DNA of 64,000 nucleotides, taken from contig CAVWYF010000014.1 in NCBI GenBank assembly GCA_963759095.1, positions 62,001 through 126,000 on the forward strand, given 5' to 3'. Origin of the DNA: Anderseniella sp963759095 (GTDB lineage: Bacteria > Pseudomonadota > Alphaproteobacteria > Rhizobiales > Aestuariivirgaceae). Within the stretch, counting starts at the first letter, position 1; every line of letters starts with the position of its first letter. The notes beneath the pieces were generated by a model. It saw nothing but the letters and a program-made list of their open reading frames with translations. It was not told the origin of the DNA and did no database searches. The translations under genes were made by a program, and so were the position numbers. Shown one piece after another: positions 34,109 through 43,222 of the stretch.

Positions 34109-34179
34109 AATATCTCTGTAACGCCAGCCATAAGCGCGCGCAATGGCGACATGGTCACAGGCCGGTCAATCAGCAGTGA

Positions 34180-34851
34180 TCAGCGCATGTAGCTGCGCAA
34201 CGCCGCAGCAGAAGCAAACGGCGTAACAACCAAAGCCGCCAAGACAATGGCAATCAGGATGATAAGGGCTGTGCCGGAATTATCGATGCCGGACTGGGCA
34301 CCTGACGAGGCGAGAACACCGAAAATCATCACCGGTACATAAAGCGGCAGCACCAGAAGCGAAACCAGCAAACCTCCCTGGCGCAGACCAACCGTAATGG
34401 CCGCACCCAGGCTGGCCAGCAGGGACAGCGCCAGCGAACCGGTTACCATGGCAATGCCGAGCGGCACGATGAGCGCTGCATCAAGATTGAGCAGGAAACC
34501 AAACACCGGAGCCGCGATTGCCAGCGGCAATCCGGACGTGAGCCAGTGAACGGACGCTTTGGCCAGTACGACAACCTCCAGTGGTGTCGACGAAAGCGCC
34601 ATGATTTCAAGCGACCCGTCATCATGGTCCGTCTGGTACAACCGGTCAGCGGACAACAGCACCGACAACAGCAATGCTATCCACAAGGCGCCCGGTGCAA
34701 TGCGCTGCAACAATTGCTGGTCCGGACCCAAGCCCAGCGGCAGCAAAACAATGACCGTCAGAAAAAAGCCGATTGCCGTGCCGATACTGCCGCCCTGCCG
34801 GATGGCAAGGGTGAAGTCGCGGGCGATAACAGATGTGAAAGCTGACATCAT
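34180..34851 (-). CDS. ccmB: Heme exporter permease CcmB
   Basis: The 223-residue ABC permease has six membrane segments and the conserved early block DDGSLEIMALSSTPLEVVVLAKASVHWL. It pairs with CcmA; ATP hydrolysis frees holo-CcmE from CcmC. I use the ATG at 34851 (MMSAFTSVIARDFTLAIRQGG in outline); an extension to 34953 would lie inside ccmA. Its start follows the ccmA stop within a few bases. Confidence 0.95.
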   Translation of the reverse strand: MMSAFTSVIARDFTLAIRQGGSIGTAIGFFLTVIVLLPLGLGPDQQLLQRIAPGALWIALLLSVLLSADRLYQTDHDDGSLEIMALSSTPLEVVVLAKASVHWLTSGLPLAIAAPVFGFLLNLDAALIVPLGIAMVTGSLALSLLASLGAAITVGLRQGGLLVSLLVLPLYVPVMIFGVLASSGAQSGIDNSGTALIILIAIVLAALVVTPFASAAALRSYMR

Positions 34852-34852
34852 A

Positions 34853-35470
34853 TCACTCGGCCCGGTCTGCAAGATTGGCAAAATCCAGCACGTCGCTGGA
34901 TGTGACGGGCAAATCGATGTGCGTGGAGGCGATGATGATGCCACCGCCGTCAAGATGCCGGGTCATCATCTGCGCCAGCAGTGCCTGTGATGCAGTGTCC
35001 AGTCCGACGGTCGGTTCGTCCAGCAACCACACCGGTTTTTCAACCAGCGCAAGACGGGCAAGACCCAGCCGGCGTTTTTGACCGGCAGACAGACGCTGGG
35101 CCTGAAATTCACGGAGTGCTGCGAGATTCATGGCTGTCATCGCACCTGCCACATCACCGCCGCCGAAAAAACCTGCCCAGAAGCTGAGGTTCTCTTCAAC
35201 TGAAAGATGCAGCTTGATGGCGTCCTGGTGGGCAATGAAATGCACATGTTCGCCAAGCAGGGCATCTGCGGGCAGGGAGGCCTCTTCAAAAGCCAGTGAA
35301 CCGCCGGCAGGTTCGGCCAATCCGGCGATAAGACGCAGCAGGGATGTCTTGCCGGCACCGTTGGGCCCGCGCAACACCAGCATGCGGCCTGCACTTGCGG
35401 TAAAGTCGAGACCGGCGAAAATCATTCGCCCGCCGCGCTCACATGCCAGTTGTTGCCCCACAATCCTCAT
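34853..35470 (-). CDS. ccmA: Heme exporter ATP-binding protein CcmA
   Basis: The 205-residue ABC ATPase has Walker A GPNGAGKTS (about 34-42), signature LSAGQKRRLGLARL, Walker B VWLLDEP and the switch His region. It drives the CcmABCD complex. ATG 35470 gives the family length; the frame extends to 35575 but would overlap the acnA promoter. First gene of the operon, divergent from acnA, as in other Hyphomicrobiales. Confidence 0.95.
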   Translation of the reverse strand: MRIVGQQLACERGGRMIFAGLDFTASAGRMLVLRGPNGAGKTSLLRLIAGLAEPAGGSLAFEEASLPADALLGEHVHFIAHQDAIKLHLSVEENLSFWAGFFGGGDVAGAMTAMNLAALREFQAQRLSAGQKRRLGLARLALVEKPVWLLDEPTVGLDTASQALLAQMMTRHLDGGGIIIASTHIDLPVTSSDVLDFANLADRAE

Positions 35471-35530
35471 GCGAGCGGTGTTTAACGCAAACAAACTCCA
35501 GTTGAAAGTGACTTCCTTTGGTATCAGCCA

Positions 35531-35596
35531 CTGGTACTTGACGAAAGATTTGTCTAGAAGACGGCCATCACACAAATTCCACGGAGCCAGTACCAG
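35531..35596 (+). promoter_or_regulatory. Inverted repeat in the acnA leader, abutting the start codon
   Basis: CTGGTACT (35531-35538) and AGTACCAG (35589-35596) are perfect inverted copies; the second ends directly before the acnA ATG, and the likely ribosome site (acggag, 35581-35586) is within the loop. It may be a protein-binding site or an mRNA stem-loop that tunes acnA translation. Confidence 0.4.
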
Positions 35597-38296
35597 ATGA
35601 CCGATCAGTCGCTTGACAGTTTCAAATGCCGCAAGACCCTCAAGGTTGGGAACAAGGCGTATGTGTATTATTCACTCAAGGCGGCTGAGAAAAACGGTCT
35701 TGACGGAATCTCGTCGCTGCCGTCTTCCCTGAAGGTTCTTCTGGAGAATTTACTGCGCCACGAAGACGGGCGCACGGTTACCAAAACCGACATCGAAGCG
35801 ATGGCCAAATGGGTCAAGGCAAAGGGAAAATCCAGCCGCGAGATCGCCTTCCGCCCGGCCCGTGTGCTGATGCAGGACTTTACCGGCGTTCCCGCCGTTG
35901 TTGACCTGGCTGCAATGCGCGATGCCATGGTTGATCTCGGCGGCAATCCGAAGAAAATCAATCCGCTGGCTCCTGTGGATCTTGTCATCGACCATTCCGT
36001 GATGGTGGACTTTTTCGGTACCGCAGGCGCGTTCAAGAAAAACGTCAACATGGAATACGACCGCAATGGCGAGCGCTACAAATTCCTGAAATGGGGCCAG
36101 GACGCATTTGACAATTTCAGGGTTGTCCCGCCCGGCACCGGTATCTGCCACCAGGTCAACCTGGAGTATCTGGCCAAGACGGTTTGGACCAAGAAGCAGA
36201 AAGTGAACGGCAAGGCCGCGACGGTTGCCTATCCCGATACGCTGGTCGGCACCGATTCACACACGACCATGGTCAACGGCCTGGCCGTTCTCGGTTGGGG
36301 CGTCGGTGGCATTGAGGCCGAAGCCGCCATGCTGGGACAGCCGATTTCCATGCTGATCCCGGAAGTGGTGGGTTTCAAGCTGACCGGCAAGCTGGCCAAG
36401 GGCACCACCGCGACGGATCTGGTTTTGCGGGTTGTTGAAATGCTGCGCCTGAAGGGTGTGGTCGGAAAATTCGTCGAGTTCTATGGCCCGGGCCTCGGCA
36501 ATCTGTCGCTGGAAGATCAGGCAACCATCGCCAACATGGCCCCGGAATACGGTGCGACATGCGGTTTCTTCACAACATCCAACGAAACGCTGGCATACCT
36601 CAAGGGCACCGGTCGGGCCCAGGCTCAGGTGGACCTGGTTGAAAAATATGCCAAGACACAAGGCATGTTCCGCACCAAGTCCACGCCGGACCCGGTGTTC
36701 ACCTCGACCATCGAACTTGACCTCGGTGCTGTGGTTCCCGCGATTTCCGGGCCAAAGCGGCCGCAGGATCGGGTCATCCTGTCTGAGGCAACATCCGCCT
36801 TTGCCACCGCCATGGAAACCGAATTCAAGCAGGCTGATGAAATGACGAAGCGTCATGAGGTATCCGGCGCAAACTATGATCTTGGCCATGGCGACGTGGT
36901 TATCGCTGCGATCACATCGTGCACCAACACGTCCAATCCGACAGTGATGATCGGTGCCGGACTGCTGGCCCGCAATGCCGCCAGGTACGGCCTCAAGGTG
37001 AAGCCATGGGTGAAGACGTCGCTGGCGCCGGGATCACAGGTTGTGACGGAATATCTCAAATCTTCCGGCTTGCAGAAAGACCTGGACAAGATGGGATTTG
37101 ACCTGGTCGGGTATGGCTGCACGACCTGCATCGGCAATTCCGGCCCGTTGCCGGAAAATATTTCCGAGGCCATCAAGGAGAACAACCTGGTGGCCTGTTC
37201 GGTCCTGTCAGGCAATCGTAACTTTGAAGGCCGGGTAAATCCGGACGTGCGTGCCAACTACCTGGCATCACCCCCGCTGGTGGTTGCCTATGCAATTGCC
37301 GGATCCATGAACATCAATCTGACAACCGATCCGCTCGGCCATACGGCAAAGGGTGAACCGGTTTACCTGGCTGACATCTGGCCGGATGCCAAGGAGATTG
37401 CGGAGTTCGTACGCAAGAACGTGACGCGCAAGGCCTATCAGAGCCGGTACAAGGATGTGTTCAAGGGCGATGCCCAGTGGCGCAAGATCAAGGTCGACGG
37501 CGGCATGACATATGGTTGGGAGTCAACATCCACCTATGTGCAGAACCCGCCCTATTTCGACGGCATGAAGATGGAGCCGCAGCCAATCGAGAATGTCGTG
37601 AACGCGCGTATTCTGGGCCTGTTCAAGGATTCCATCACCACCGACCATATTTCTCCTGCAGGATCGATCAAGGCGGAAGGCCCGGCCGGTGATTACCTGA
37701 CCGAGCACCAGATCCGTCCGATTGACTTCAATTCCTATGGTGCCCGGCGCGGCAATCATCAGGTGATGATGCGCGGCACGTTTGCCAATATCCGCATCAA
37801 GAACCAGATGCTGACGGGAGTTGAGGGTGGTTACACCAGGCATTATCCGTCCGGCAAACAGATGGCGATCTATGATGCGGCCATGAAGTACAAGACTGAA
37901 GACGTGCCATTGGTGGTGTTTGCCGGCAAGGAGTATGGCACCGGTTCGTCTCGGGACTGGGCGGCCAAGGGCACGCGCCTTTTAGGTGTGCGGGCCGTGA
38001 TTGCGCAGTCGTTCGAGCGTATTCACCGGTCAAACCTGATCGGCATGGGTGTGCTGCCCCTGCAGTTCCAGGGTGACGACAGCTGGGAGGCGCTGGGCCT
38101 GAAGGGCGACGAGACCGTCACCATCAACGGGCTTGACGGCAAAATGAAGCCGCAGCAGACTTATGAAGTAGAGATCACGTCCGGCGGCAAGACCGGAACG
38201 GTTACGGTCAAGAGCCGGATCGATACTGCAGACGAACTGGATTATTTCACTAACGGAGGCATCCTGCCCTACGTGCTGCGCCAGTTGGCAGCCTGA
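35597..38296 (+). CDS. acnA: Aconitate hydratase
   Basis: The 899-residue protein is of the AcnA/IRP type. Cluster ligands are Cys442 (SCTNTSNP), Cys508 and Cys511 (GYGCTTCIGNSGPL). The C-terminal swivel domain contains KEYGTGSSRDWAAKG with the catalytic Ser. It isomerises citrate to isocitrate in the TCA cycle and oxidant or iron loss inactivates it. Divergent from ccmA and followed by DUF1223, a common arrangement in this group. Confidence 0.97.
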   Translation: MTDQSLDSFKCRKTLKVGNKAYVYYSLKAAEKNGLDGISSLPSSLKVLLENLLRHEDGRTVTKTDIEAMAKWVKAKGKSSREIAFRPARVLMQDFTGVPAVVDLAAMRDAMVDLGGNPKKINPLAPVDLVIDHSVMVDFFGTAGAFKKNVNMEYDRNGERYKFLKWGQDAFDNFRVVPPGTGICHQVNLEYLAKTVWTKKQKVNGKAATVAYPDTLVGTDSHTTMVNGLAVLGWGVGGIEAEAAMLGQPISMLIPEVVGFKLTGKLAKGTTATDLVLRVVEMLRLKGVVGKFVEFYGPGLGNLSLEDQATIANMAPEYGATCGFFTTSNETLAYLKGTGRAQAQVDLVEKYAKTQGMFRTKSTPDPVFTSTIELDLGAVVPAISGPKRPQDRVILSEATSAFATAMETEFKQADEMTKRHEVSGANYDLGHGDVVIAAITSCTNTSNPTVMIGAGLLARNAARYGLKVKPWVKTSLAPGSQVVTEYLKSSGLQKDLDKMGFDLVGYGCTTCIGNSGPLPENISEAIKENNLVACSVLSGNRNFEGRVNPDVRANYLASPPLVVAYAIAGSMNINLTTDPLGHTAKGEPVYLADIWPDAKEIAEFVRKNVTRKAYQSRYKDVFKGDAQWRKIKVDGGMTYGWESTSTYVQNPPYFDGMKMEPQPIENVVNARILGLFKDSITTDHISPAGSIKAEGPAGDYLTEHQIRPIDFNSYGARRGNHQVMMRGTFANIRIKNQMLTGVEGGYTRHYPSGKQMAIYDAAMKYKTEDVPLVVFAGKEYGTGSSRDWAAKGTRLLGVRAVIAQSFERIHRSNLIGMGVLPLQFQGDDSWEALGLKGDETVTINGLDGKMKPQQTYEVEITSGGKTGTVTVKSRIDTADELDYFTNGGILPYVLRQLAA

Positions 38297-38419
38297 CGGG
38301 AGGTGCAGCATGAATTTGCCGCATGATGGTTACGTTGTGTCGTCAGTTTGAGAAACATCAAAGACAACTCACTCACTCGTGAGTAGCAGTTGAATGGTAG
38401 TTGGGTCATAAGTCACCGC

Positions 38420-39190
38420 ATGGACAAATTGACACATATCTCCCGCCGGGGGCTGCTTGCCGGTGGTGCGGCCATCACAGCCGCCGCCGCGACAGGTGTA
38501 TCCAGGCCGGCTGTGGCCTCGCGCGAGACCCCGGTCTTCGTGGAACTGTTCACGTCGCAAGGGTGTTCTTCATGCCCGCCTGCCGATGCCTTCATGGGCG
38601 AGCTGATTCTGCGTCCGGGCGTTATCGGCGTGTCGATGAACGTCGATTACTGGGACTATCTCGGATGGCGCGACACGCTCGGTTCGGCGGCATTCACACG
38701 GCGCCAGAGAGAATATGCCAGCCGGCGTGGTGACGGTCGGGTTTATACGCCGCAAATGGTGATCAATGGCCGCGCCCATGCGGTCGGATCACACAAACAG
38801 GCCGTGATGAAAGAAGTGGAACAGCAGGCCGGCATTCCCGATACCTATTTCGTGCCGATCAAGGTCTCGTCGAAAGGCGGCGAACTGCATGTCGACGTGG
38901 CCGGCGGCCCGACGGACCGTATCATTCAGTCATCAACAGTGTGGGTGATGTCGGTTGAACCGAAAGTCTCGGTGGCCATCAGGCGGGGTGAAAATACCGG
39001 CCGTAATATCGATTACTACAATGTGGTTCGCCAGATGACGCCGATTGGCATGTGGAGAGGCGAGGCGGTCTCGTTCAATCTGCCCAAGGCGCAGATCGTC
39101 AACAAGCAGAACAGCATGTGCGTGGTGGTTCTGCAGGTCGACGGCGGCGGCCCGATACTGGGCTGCGCCAAGATGGATGCGTCTGCCTAG
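38420..39190 (+). CDS. DUF1223 thioredoxin-like protein with a Tat signal
   Basis: The 256-residue protein has a twin-arginine-like leader (ISRRGLLAGGAAITAAA, residues 7-23). After it comes VELFTSQGCSSCPPADAF with the redox-like Cys49-x2-Cys52. DUF1223 proteins have a thioredoxin-like fold and unknown function; they often follow acnA in Hyphomicrobiales. The ATG at 38420 lacks a clear ribosome site; an upstream TTG at 38390 would bury the twin-Arg motif further inside. The stop TAG is the first part of a TAGAGCAGC palindrome. Confidence 0.85.
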   Translation: MDKLTHISRRGLLAGGAAITAAAATGVSRPAVASRETPVFVELFTSQGCSSCPPADAFMGELILRPGVIGVSMNVDYWDYLGWRDTLGSAAFTRRQREYASRRGDGRVYTPQMVINGRAHAVGSHKQAVMKEVEQQAGIPDTYFVPIKVSSKGGELHVDVAGGPTDRIIQSSTVWVMSVEPKVSVAIRRGENTGRNIDYYNVVRQMTPIGMWRGEAVSFNLPKAQIVNKQNSMCVVVLQVDGGGPILGCAKMDASA

Positions 39191-39228
39191 AGCAGCATGG
39201 GTGTGACTGAACCCATAAATCGATCTAA
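39188..39228. repeat. Degenerate palindrome starting at the DUF1223 stop codon
   Basis: TAGAGCAGCATGGGT at the stop codon is partly complementary to ACCCATAAATCGATCTA. The ATGGGT...TGAACCCAT core matches family D at 19901-19970. Confidence 0.5.
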
Positions 39229-39512
39229 AGCCCCTCAACTATCACGAACTGGCCATTGGCCGCGCCGGCGCGCTGTTCGCGGGCGGCAGTATATTCCGGC
39301 GAGTTGTAGAAGGTGCGCGCGGCATCCATGTCGGGAAATTGCAGGATCACAACCCGGCGGCTTTCATCGTCGCCCTCGACGGTCTCTACCGCGCCGCCGC
39401 GAGCCAGATAAGTACCACCGTATTTTGCAATCGCGGCAGGCGCCGCAGCCTTGTAGTTTTCATACTGGTCGGCATTGGTTACATCAATGCGCGCGATGAT
39501 ATAGGCAGCCAT
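39225..39512 (-). CDS. DUF1330 family protein
   Basis: The 95-residue protein is a ferredoxin-like alpha/beta barrel of the DUF1330 family: AYIIARIDVTNADQYENYKAAAPAAI, GGTYLARGGAVETVEGD and RVVILQFPDMDAARTFYNSPEY. These are dimeric small proteins of unknown role, sometimes next to catabolic genes. A ggaga-type site (aaggagatgtccat on the minus strand) precedes the ATG at 39512. Confidence 0.88.
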   Translation of the reverse strand: MAAYIIARIDVTNADQYENYKAAAPAAIAKYGGTYLARGGAVETVEGDDESRRVVILQFPDMDAARTFYNSPEYTAAREQRAGAANGQFVIVEGL

Positions 39513-39543
39513 ATGGACATCTCCTTATTGGGTGAAACCTGAA

Positions 39544-40470
39544 CTAAACAGCAAACTTTGCCGGATCGACATTTGCACCGCATATCACGGCACAGATATT
39601 TTCATTGTCTTTCGGTCTGTAAATTCCGCTCAGCAACGCAGCTAGCACCGTCGCGCCGCCGGGTTCGGTCATGATGCGGTGATTGTGCCAGAGCCACTTC
39701 TGGGCTGATTCAATTGCCTCATCAGGCACCAGCAGGCAGTCATCGACATGGGCTTTAGCGATTTCAAACGCCAGGCTTCCGATTTCCGATGCCCCAAGCG
39801 AATCCGCGGCAACGCCTGAAACGTCGACCTTCACAGGGTGCCCGGCAGCACGCGCGGCATGCAGGGCGGTGCAGGTTTCCGGTTCGACGGAAATGATCCG
39901 CGTGCGCTCGCCATACCAGGCAGCAACGCCGCCAATCAGTCCGCCACCGCCCACAGCGACAAGAACCGTGTCGAGGCCGGGGCACTGCTCCTCCAGCTCA
40001 AGGCCGAGCGTTCCCTGGCCGGCAAGGGTCGGTTCGGCATTGTAGGCATGAACCGATACCGCACCGGTTCGGGCAATATGCGCATCACACAAGGCAAGCG
40101 CCTCGGCATAATTCGCGCCCTCCTGTATGACTTTGGCACCATAGGACCTGATGCGGGCGACCTTGGCCGGTGCAGATATCGACGGCACGAAGATGTGCGC
40201 CTCAAGCCCCAGGACTTCAGCGACATGGGCGACCGCAGCCCCGTGATTACCGCCGGATGCTGCGGCAACGCCTGCGGTTTTCGCGGCGTCATTGCCAATC
40301 AGCGAATTGAACGCACCGCGCGCCTTGAACGAACCGGAATACTGAAAGCACTCCAGTTTCAGGGTGATCGGCTGTTCGATACCGGGTACGGCGACCTGCA
40401 TGACAGGGGTGCGGCAGATGCGCGACGCAATGCGTGCGTAGGCGAGCTCAATGTTTGTCTGGGTGATCAT
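39544..40470 (-). CDS. Threonine/serine dehydratase family, PLP-dependent
   Basis: The 308-residue fold-type II enzyme has the PLP lysine Lys49 in SGSFKARGA, ASGGNHG (about 86-92) for phosphate/carboxylate binding, and the Gly-rich loop VAVGGGGLIGG at about 170. There is no ACT regulatory domain, so it is a short catabolic type rather than IlvA. Substrate could be L-threonine, L-serine or a hydroxy-aspartate. I start at ATG 40470; the frame runs to 40776 but that part overlaps the next gene and is unlike the family. No clear ribosome site was seen. Confidence 0.88.
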   Translation of the reverse strand: MITQTNIELAYARIASRICRTPVMQVAVPGIEQPITLKLECFQYSGSFKARGAFNSLIGNDAAKTAGVAAASGGNHGAAVAHVAEVLGLEAHIFVPSISAPAKVARIRSYGAKVIQEGANYAEALALCDAHIARTGAVSVHAYNAEPTLAGQGTLGLELEEQCPGLDTVLVAVGGGGLIGGVAAWYGERTRIISVEPETCTALHAARAAGHPVKVDVSGVAADSLGASEIGSLAFEIAKAHVDDCLLVPDEAIESAQKWLWHNHRIMTEPGGATVLAALLSGIYRPKDNENICAVICGANVDPAKFAV

Positions 40471-40648
40471 GTGCTGCGTGGGGTTGGATTGGGATGATAG
40501 CCATAGCGTGAAGAAACCGGTGTCATAGTGGCTCTTTTGCGCGGGCGCGGCAACCAGTGCATTGCGCATCAGGATCGCGAGCCTGCGCGCTCCACAACCC
40601 GGGCCTGGTTGCGCCCATAATGCGCTGCTTCCGGCGCATTGCCGATTG

Positions 40649-41347
40649 TCATGCATTGATCTGCATGCGAAGGTCGCGGGCGTCGAATTCGGGTATAGCG
40701 GGAAAAGCCAGGTGATTGCCTGTGGCAATACGCCGTGCCGACCAGCAACATGCACAGGCATCCAGAATGTCGTCATTTGCGGCTTGTGACTTCTTCCAGT
40801 GAGGAAGCTGCAACCTGGCCAGGGGAAAGCCGCCGGCAGTCAGCAGTGCGCGGCGAAGTTCAGCGCCGTCTGCGGTTTTCTTGGCATGGCTCAACGGGCG
40901 ATCATTGTTCAGCGCACAAAACGCCACTTCAGGATGGACTTCGAACACCCGGGACTGGGTTTGCGGTGTGATGGCGGCATCGATTTCACGCATCTTGGGA
41001 AACAGCATGAAGGCCTGTTTGGAGAACTTTTTGCCAAGGACACGGGCGTTGATCTCGCAGGCATCGCGGTAATCATCGGCCATGACGGCCTCGCGGCACG
41101 GTACCGGGAAAACCGACGACCGGCGCGGGCCGATGTATTGACGTGCCTGGGCCTCGCAGGACCGGGCCGTATCGGCTGGGAAGCCGATCGGCATATCGAC
41201 GCCGATGCACGAAGCATCGGTGTCCAGTGCAGTGTGGATATTCGTGATGATGCTGGCTTGTGGTGCTGTATCACTGTCACCTGACCATGACACCATGACC
41301 CACCCCGCCTTGCAGCCGTCCAGCCCCAGGAAATCATTCTCAGGCAT
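40649..41347 (-). CDS. DUF429 domain protein
   Basis: The 232-residue protein begins FLGLDGCKAGWV and has CIGVDMPIGFP and RSSVFPVPCREAVMADDY, the DUF429 signature of a predicted RNase H-like nuclease fold with conserved Asp residues. Function is unknown. It overlaps pdxY by eight bases and is transcribed after it, so they are probably coupled. Confidence 0.85.
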   Translation of the reverse strand: MPENDFLGLDGCKAGWVMVSWSGDSDTAPQASIITNIHTALDTDASCIGVDMPIGFPADTARSCEAQARQYIGPRRSSVFPVPCREAVMADDYRDACEINARVLGKKFSKQAFMLFPKMREIDAAITPQTQSRVFEVHPEVAFCALNNDRPLSHAKKTADGAELRRALLTAGGFPLARLQLPHWKKSQAANDDILDACACCWSARRIATGNHLAFPAIPEFDARDLRMQINA

Positions 41348-42179
41348 TTGTGGATCGAACCGAAGTGATATTGCCGGTGTGTGGTGGCTGATCGATCAGG
41401 TCGTTCCAGGCGGCGAGATCAAGTTCGTCATTGGCAGACAGTTCTGTGGCTTCAACCACGCGGAAAGCGGTGTTGCCGGCATGAAGCAGCGCATCCCTGG
41501 GCGATGACTTGAGAATCCGGGCGGCGAACACGCCGGCAAACAGATCGCCGGTACCGTGCGGCGGGTCGGGAAAGGCAAGGGTTTCATGCAAGGTGGCGGA
41601 ACCGGCTTCGACCAGCAGATTGCCGATGCCGAGCGTGTCCGGAAAGGCTGATGTGACCACGACTGCGTCTGCTCCGAGTGAGCGTGCTGCATGGACCAGA
41701 GACGTGTTGTCACCGCTTTTGTCACCGGTCAGCACATCAAGCTCATAGCGGTTCGGCATGGCGATGTCAGCCAGCGGCAGGAGGTGCGCTTTGATCGCGG
41801 TGATAACCTCGTCTGCTACATATGTGCCGTATGAATCAGCACACACAGGATCGACGAGGACCTGGAACTGCTGGCGGGCATCCTGTAGCCGTTTGATGAA
41901 ATCGGCGGCCGCCGTGACCTGGTCCGCATCACGGAAATACCCGGTCATCACGAGGTCAATCTCACGGCGCCAGTCGGGCAGTTCAAAGCTTGCCAGCATG
42001 TCGGTGATGGTCTGGGCCGGTGTGACCATGCCGGACGGTTTGCCGTGACCGGGATGATGCGCCCAGGTAACGGTGGGTACTTCCCACACATCGATGCCCA
42101 GCCGGCGTGCGGCAAACGCAGACGCCGTGTTGCCGATATAGCCGCGTGAAATGCGCGAGGAGATGGAGACGATGGCCAT
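41340..42179 (-). CDS. pdxY: Pyridoxal kinase PdxY family
   Basis: The 279-residue ribokinase-fold protein starts VSISSRISRGYIGNTASAFAARRLGI, has the VDPVCADSYGTYV metal/ATP block and TPNRYEL-like MPNRYELDVLTG, and ends with HGTGDLFAGVFAARI, in which Asp is the catalytic base. It phosphorylates pyridoxal to PLP in salvage. Upstream gap to the divergent malyl-CoA lyase gene is about 165 bases, holding both promoters. Confidence 0.9.
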   Translation of the reverse strand: MAIVSISSRISRGYIGNTASAFAARRLGIDVWEVPTVTWAHHPGHGKPSGMVTPAQTITDMLASFELPDWRREIDLVMTGYFRDADQVTAAADFIKRLQDARQQFQVLVDPVCADSYGTYVADEVITAIKAHLLPLADIAMPNRYELDVLTGDKSGDNTSLVHAARSLGADAVVVTSAFPDTLGIGNLLVEAGSATLHETLAFPDPPHGTGDLFAGVFAARILKSSPRDALLHAGNTAFRVVEATELSANDELDLAAWNDLIDQPPHTGNITSVRSTNA

Positions 42180-42343
42180 GGGGTTTATGTGGACTCAGAC
42201 GATGCCAGGACAGTTTTTGAACGGGCAGTATGTCTGAATGGCTCCTGGGTGGCTAGATGCCTTTGATCAATCCACCCTTGTTATTGTGCGCTGCAATATA
42301 TTATGAACTGCACACGTCAAGTTCATGCAGGGGAATAGCTTTT

Positions 42344-43222
42344 ATGACTGTCAGGCCGCGCCGCAGTGTTTTGTATATGCCGGGGTCCAATACCCGCGCG
42401 CTGGAAAAGGCAAAGACGCTTGCCGCAGATACGCTGATCCTTGACCTGGAAGATGCGGTCGCGCCGTCTGCCAAGACGGAAGCACGGAAGTTTGTGTGTG
42501 ACGCAGTGAAGGCCGGCGGTTATGGCAGGCGCGAACTGGTCATCCGCATCAATTCGCTGGCATCCGAATGGGGCATGGATGACCTGTCAGCGGCAATGCA
42601 GGCAGGCCCGGATGCCATCCTGGTGCCGAAAGTGTCCACACCGTTTGATATTGCAACCATCGACAAGGCGATGGCGGATGCCCCGGAGCAGGTGTCCATC
42701 TGGGCCATGATGGAGACACCGCTGGCCATGCTGAACGCGCGCGAAATCGCATCTGCGACCACTGAATATTCCCGCTTTGACTGCATGGTGATGGGAACCA
42801 ATGATCTTGCCAAGGAAACCGGCGCAGGCCTGGGTGGCGACCGTGTTGCCATGCTGCCATGGCTGATGACCTGCGTGGCGGCGGCGCGCGCCTACGGCTT
42901 GGCGATTATAGATGGCGTCTATAATGATTTCAGGAATGAGGAAGGCTGTGCGGCAGAATGTTCGCAGGGCCGCCTGATCGGCATGGACGGCAAGACACTG
43001 ATCCATCCTGGCCAGATCGCGCCGGCTAATGCGGCGTTTGCGCCATCGCCGGAGCAGGTTGCCGCGGCCAACGACATCATCGCGGCGTTTGCCCTGCCGG
43101 AGAATGCGGGTCTGGGCGCAATCAATCTCAATGGCCGCATGGTAGAATTGCTGCATTGTGAAATAGCGCGAAAGACGGTTGCCATGAGTGAGGCGATCTC
43201 TGCACTGGAGGCAACATCATGA
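42344..43222 (+). CDS. HpcH/HpaI-CitE family CoA-ester lyase, likely malyl-CoA lyase or malyl-CoA thioesterase
   Basis: The 292-residue protein has RRSVLYMPGSNTRALEKA at the N-terminus, ILDLEDAVAP (metal-binding Asp/Glu region), the second Glu in MMETPLAM, and KTLIHPGQI, all typical of the citE-like superfamily. In the ethylmalonyl-CoA pathway, related enzymes cleave methylmalyl-CoA to glyoxylate and propionyl-CoA (Mcl1) or hydrolyse malyl-CoA (Mcl2). The overlapping mesaconyl-CoA hydratase gene supports that pathway. Its length is nearer Mcl2, so I leave the symbol open. ATG 42344 follows agggga. Confidence 0.88.
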   Translation: MTVRPRRSVLYMPGSNTRALEKAKTLAADTLILDLEDAVAPSAKTEARKFVCDAVKAGGYGRRELVIRINSLASEWGMDDLSAAMQAGPDAILVPKVSTPFDIATIDKAMADAPEQVSIWAMMETPLAMLNAREIASATTEYSRFDCMVMGTNDLAKETGAGLGGDRVAMLPWLMTCVAAARAYGLAIIDGVYNDFRNEEGCAAECSQGRLIGMDGKTLIHPGQIAPANAAFAPSPEQVAAANDIIAAFALPENAGLGAINLNGRMVELLHCEIARKTVAMSEAISALEATS

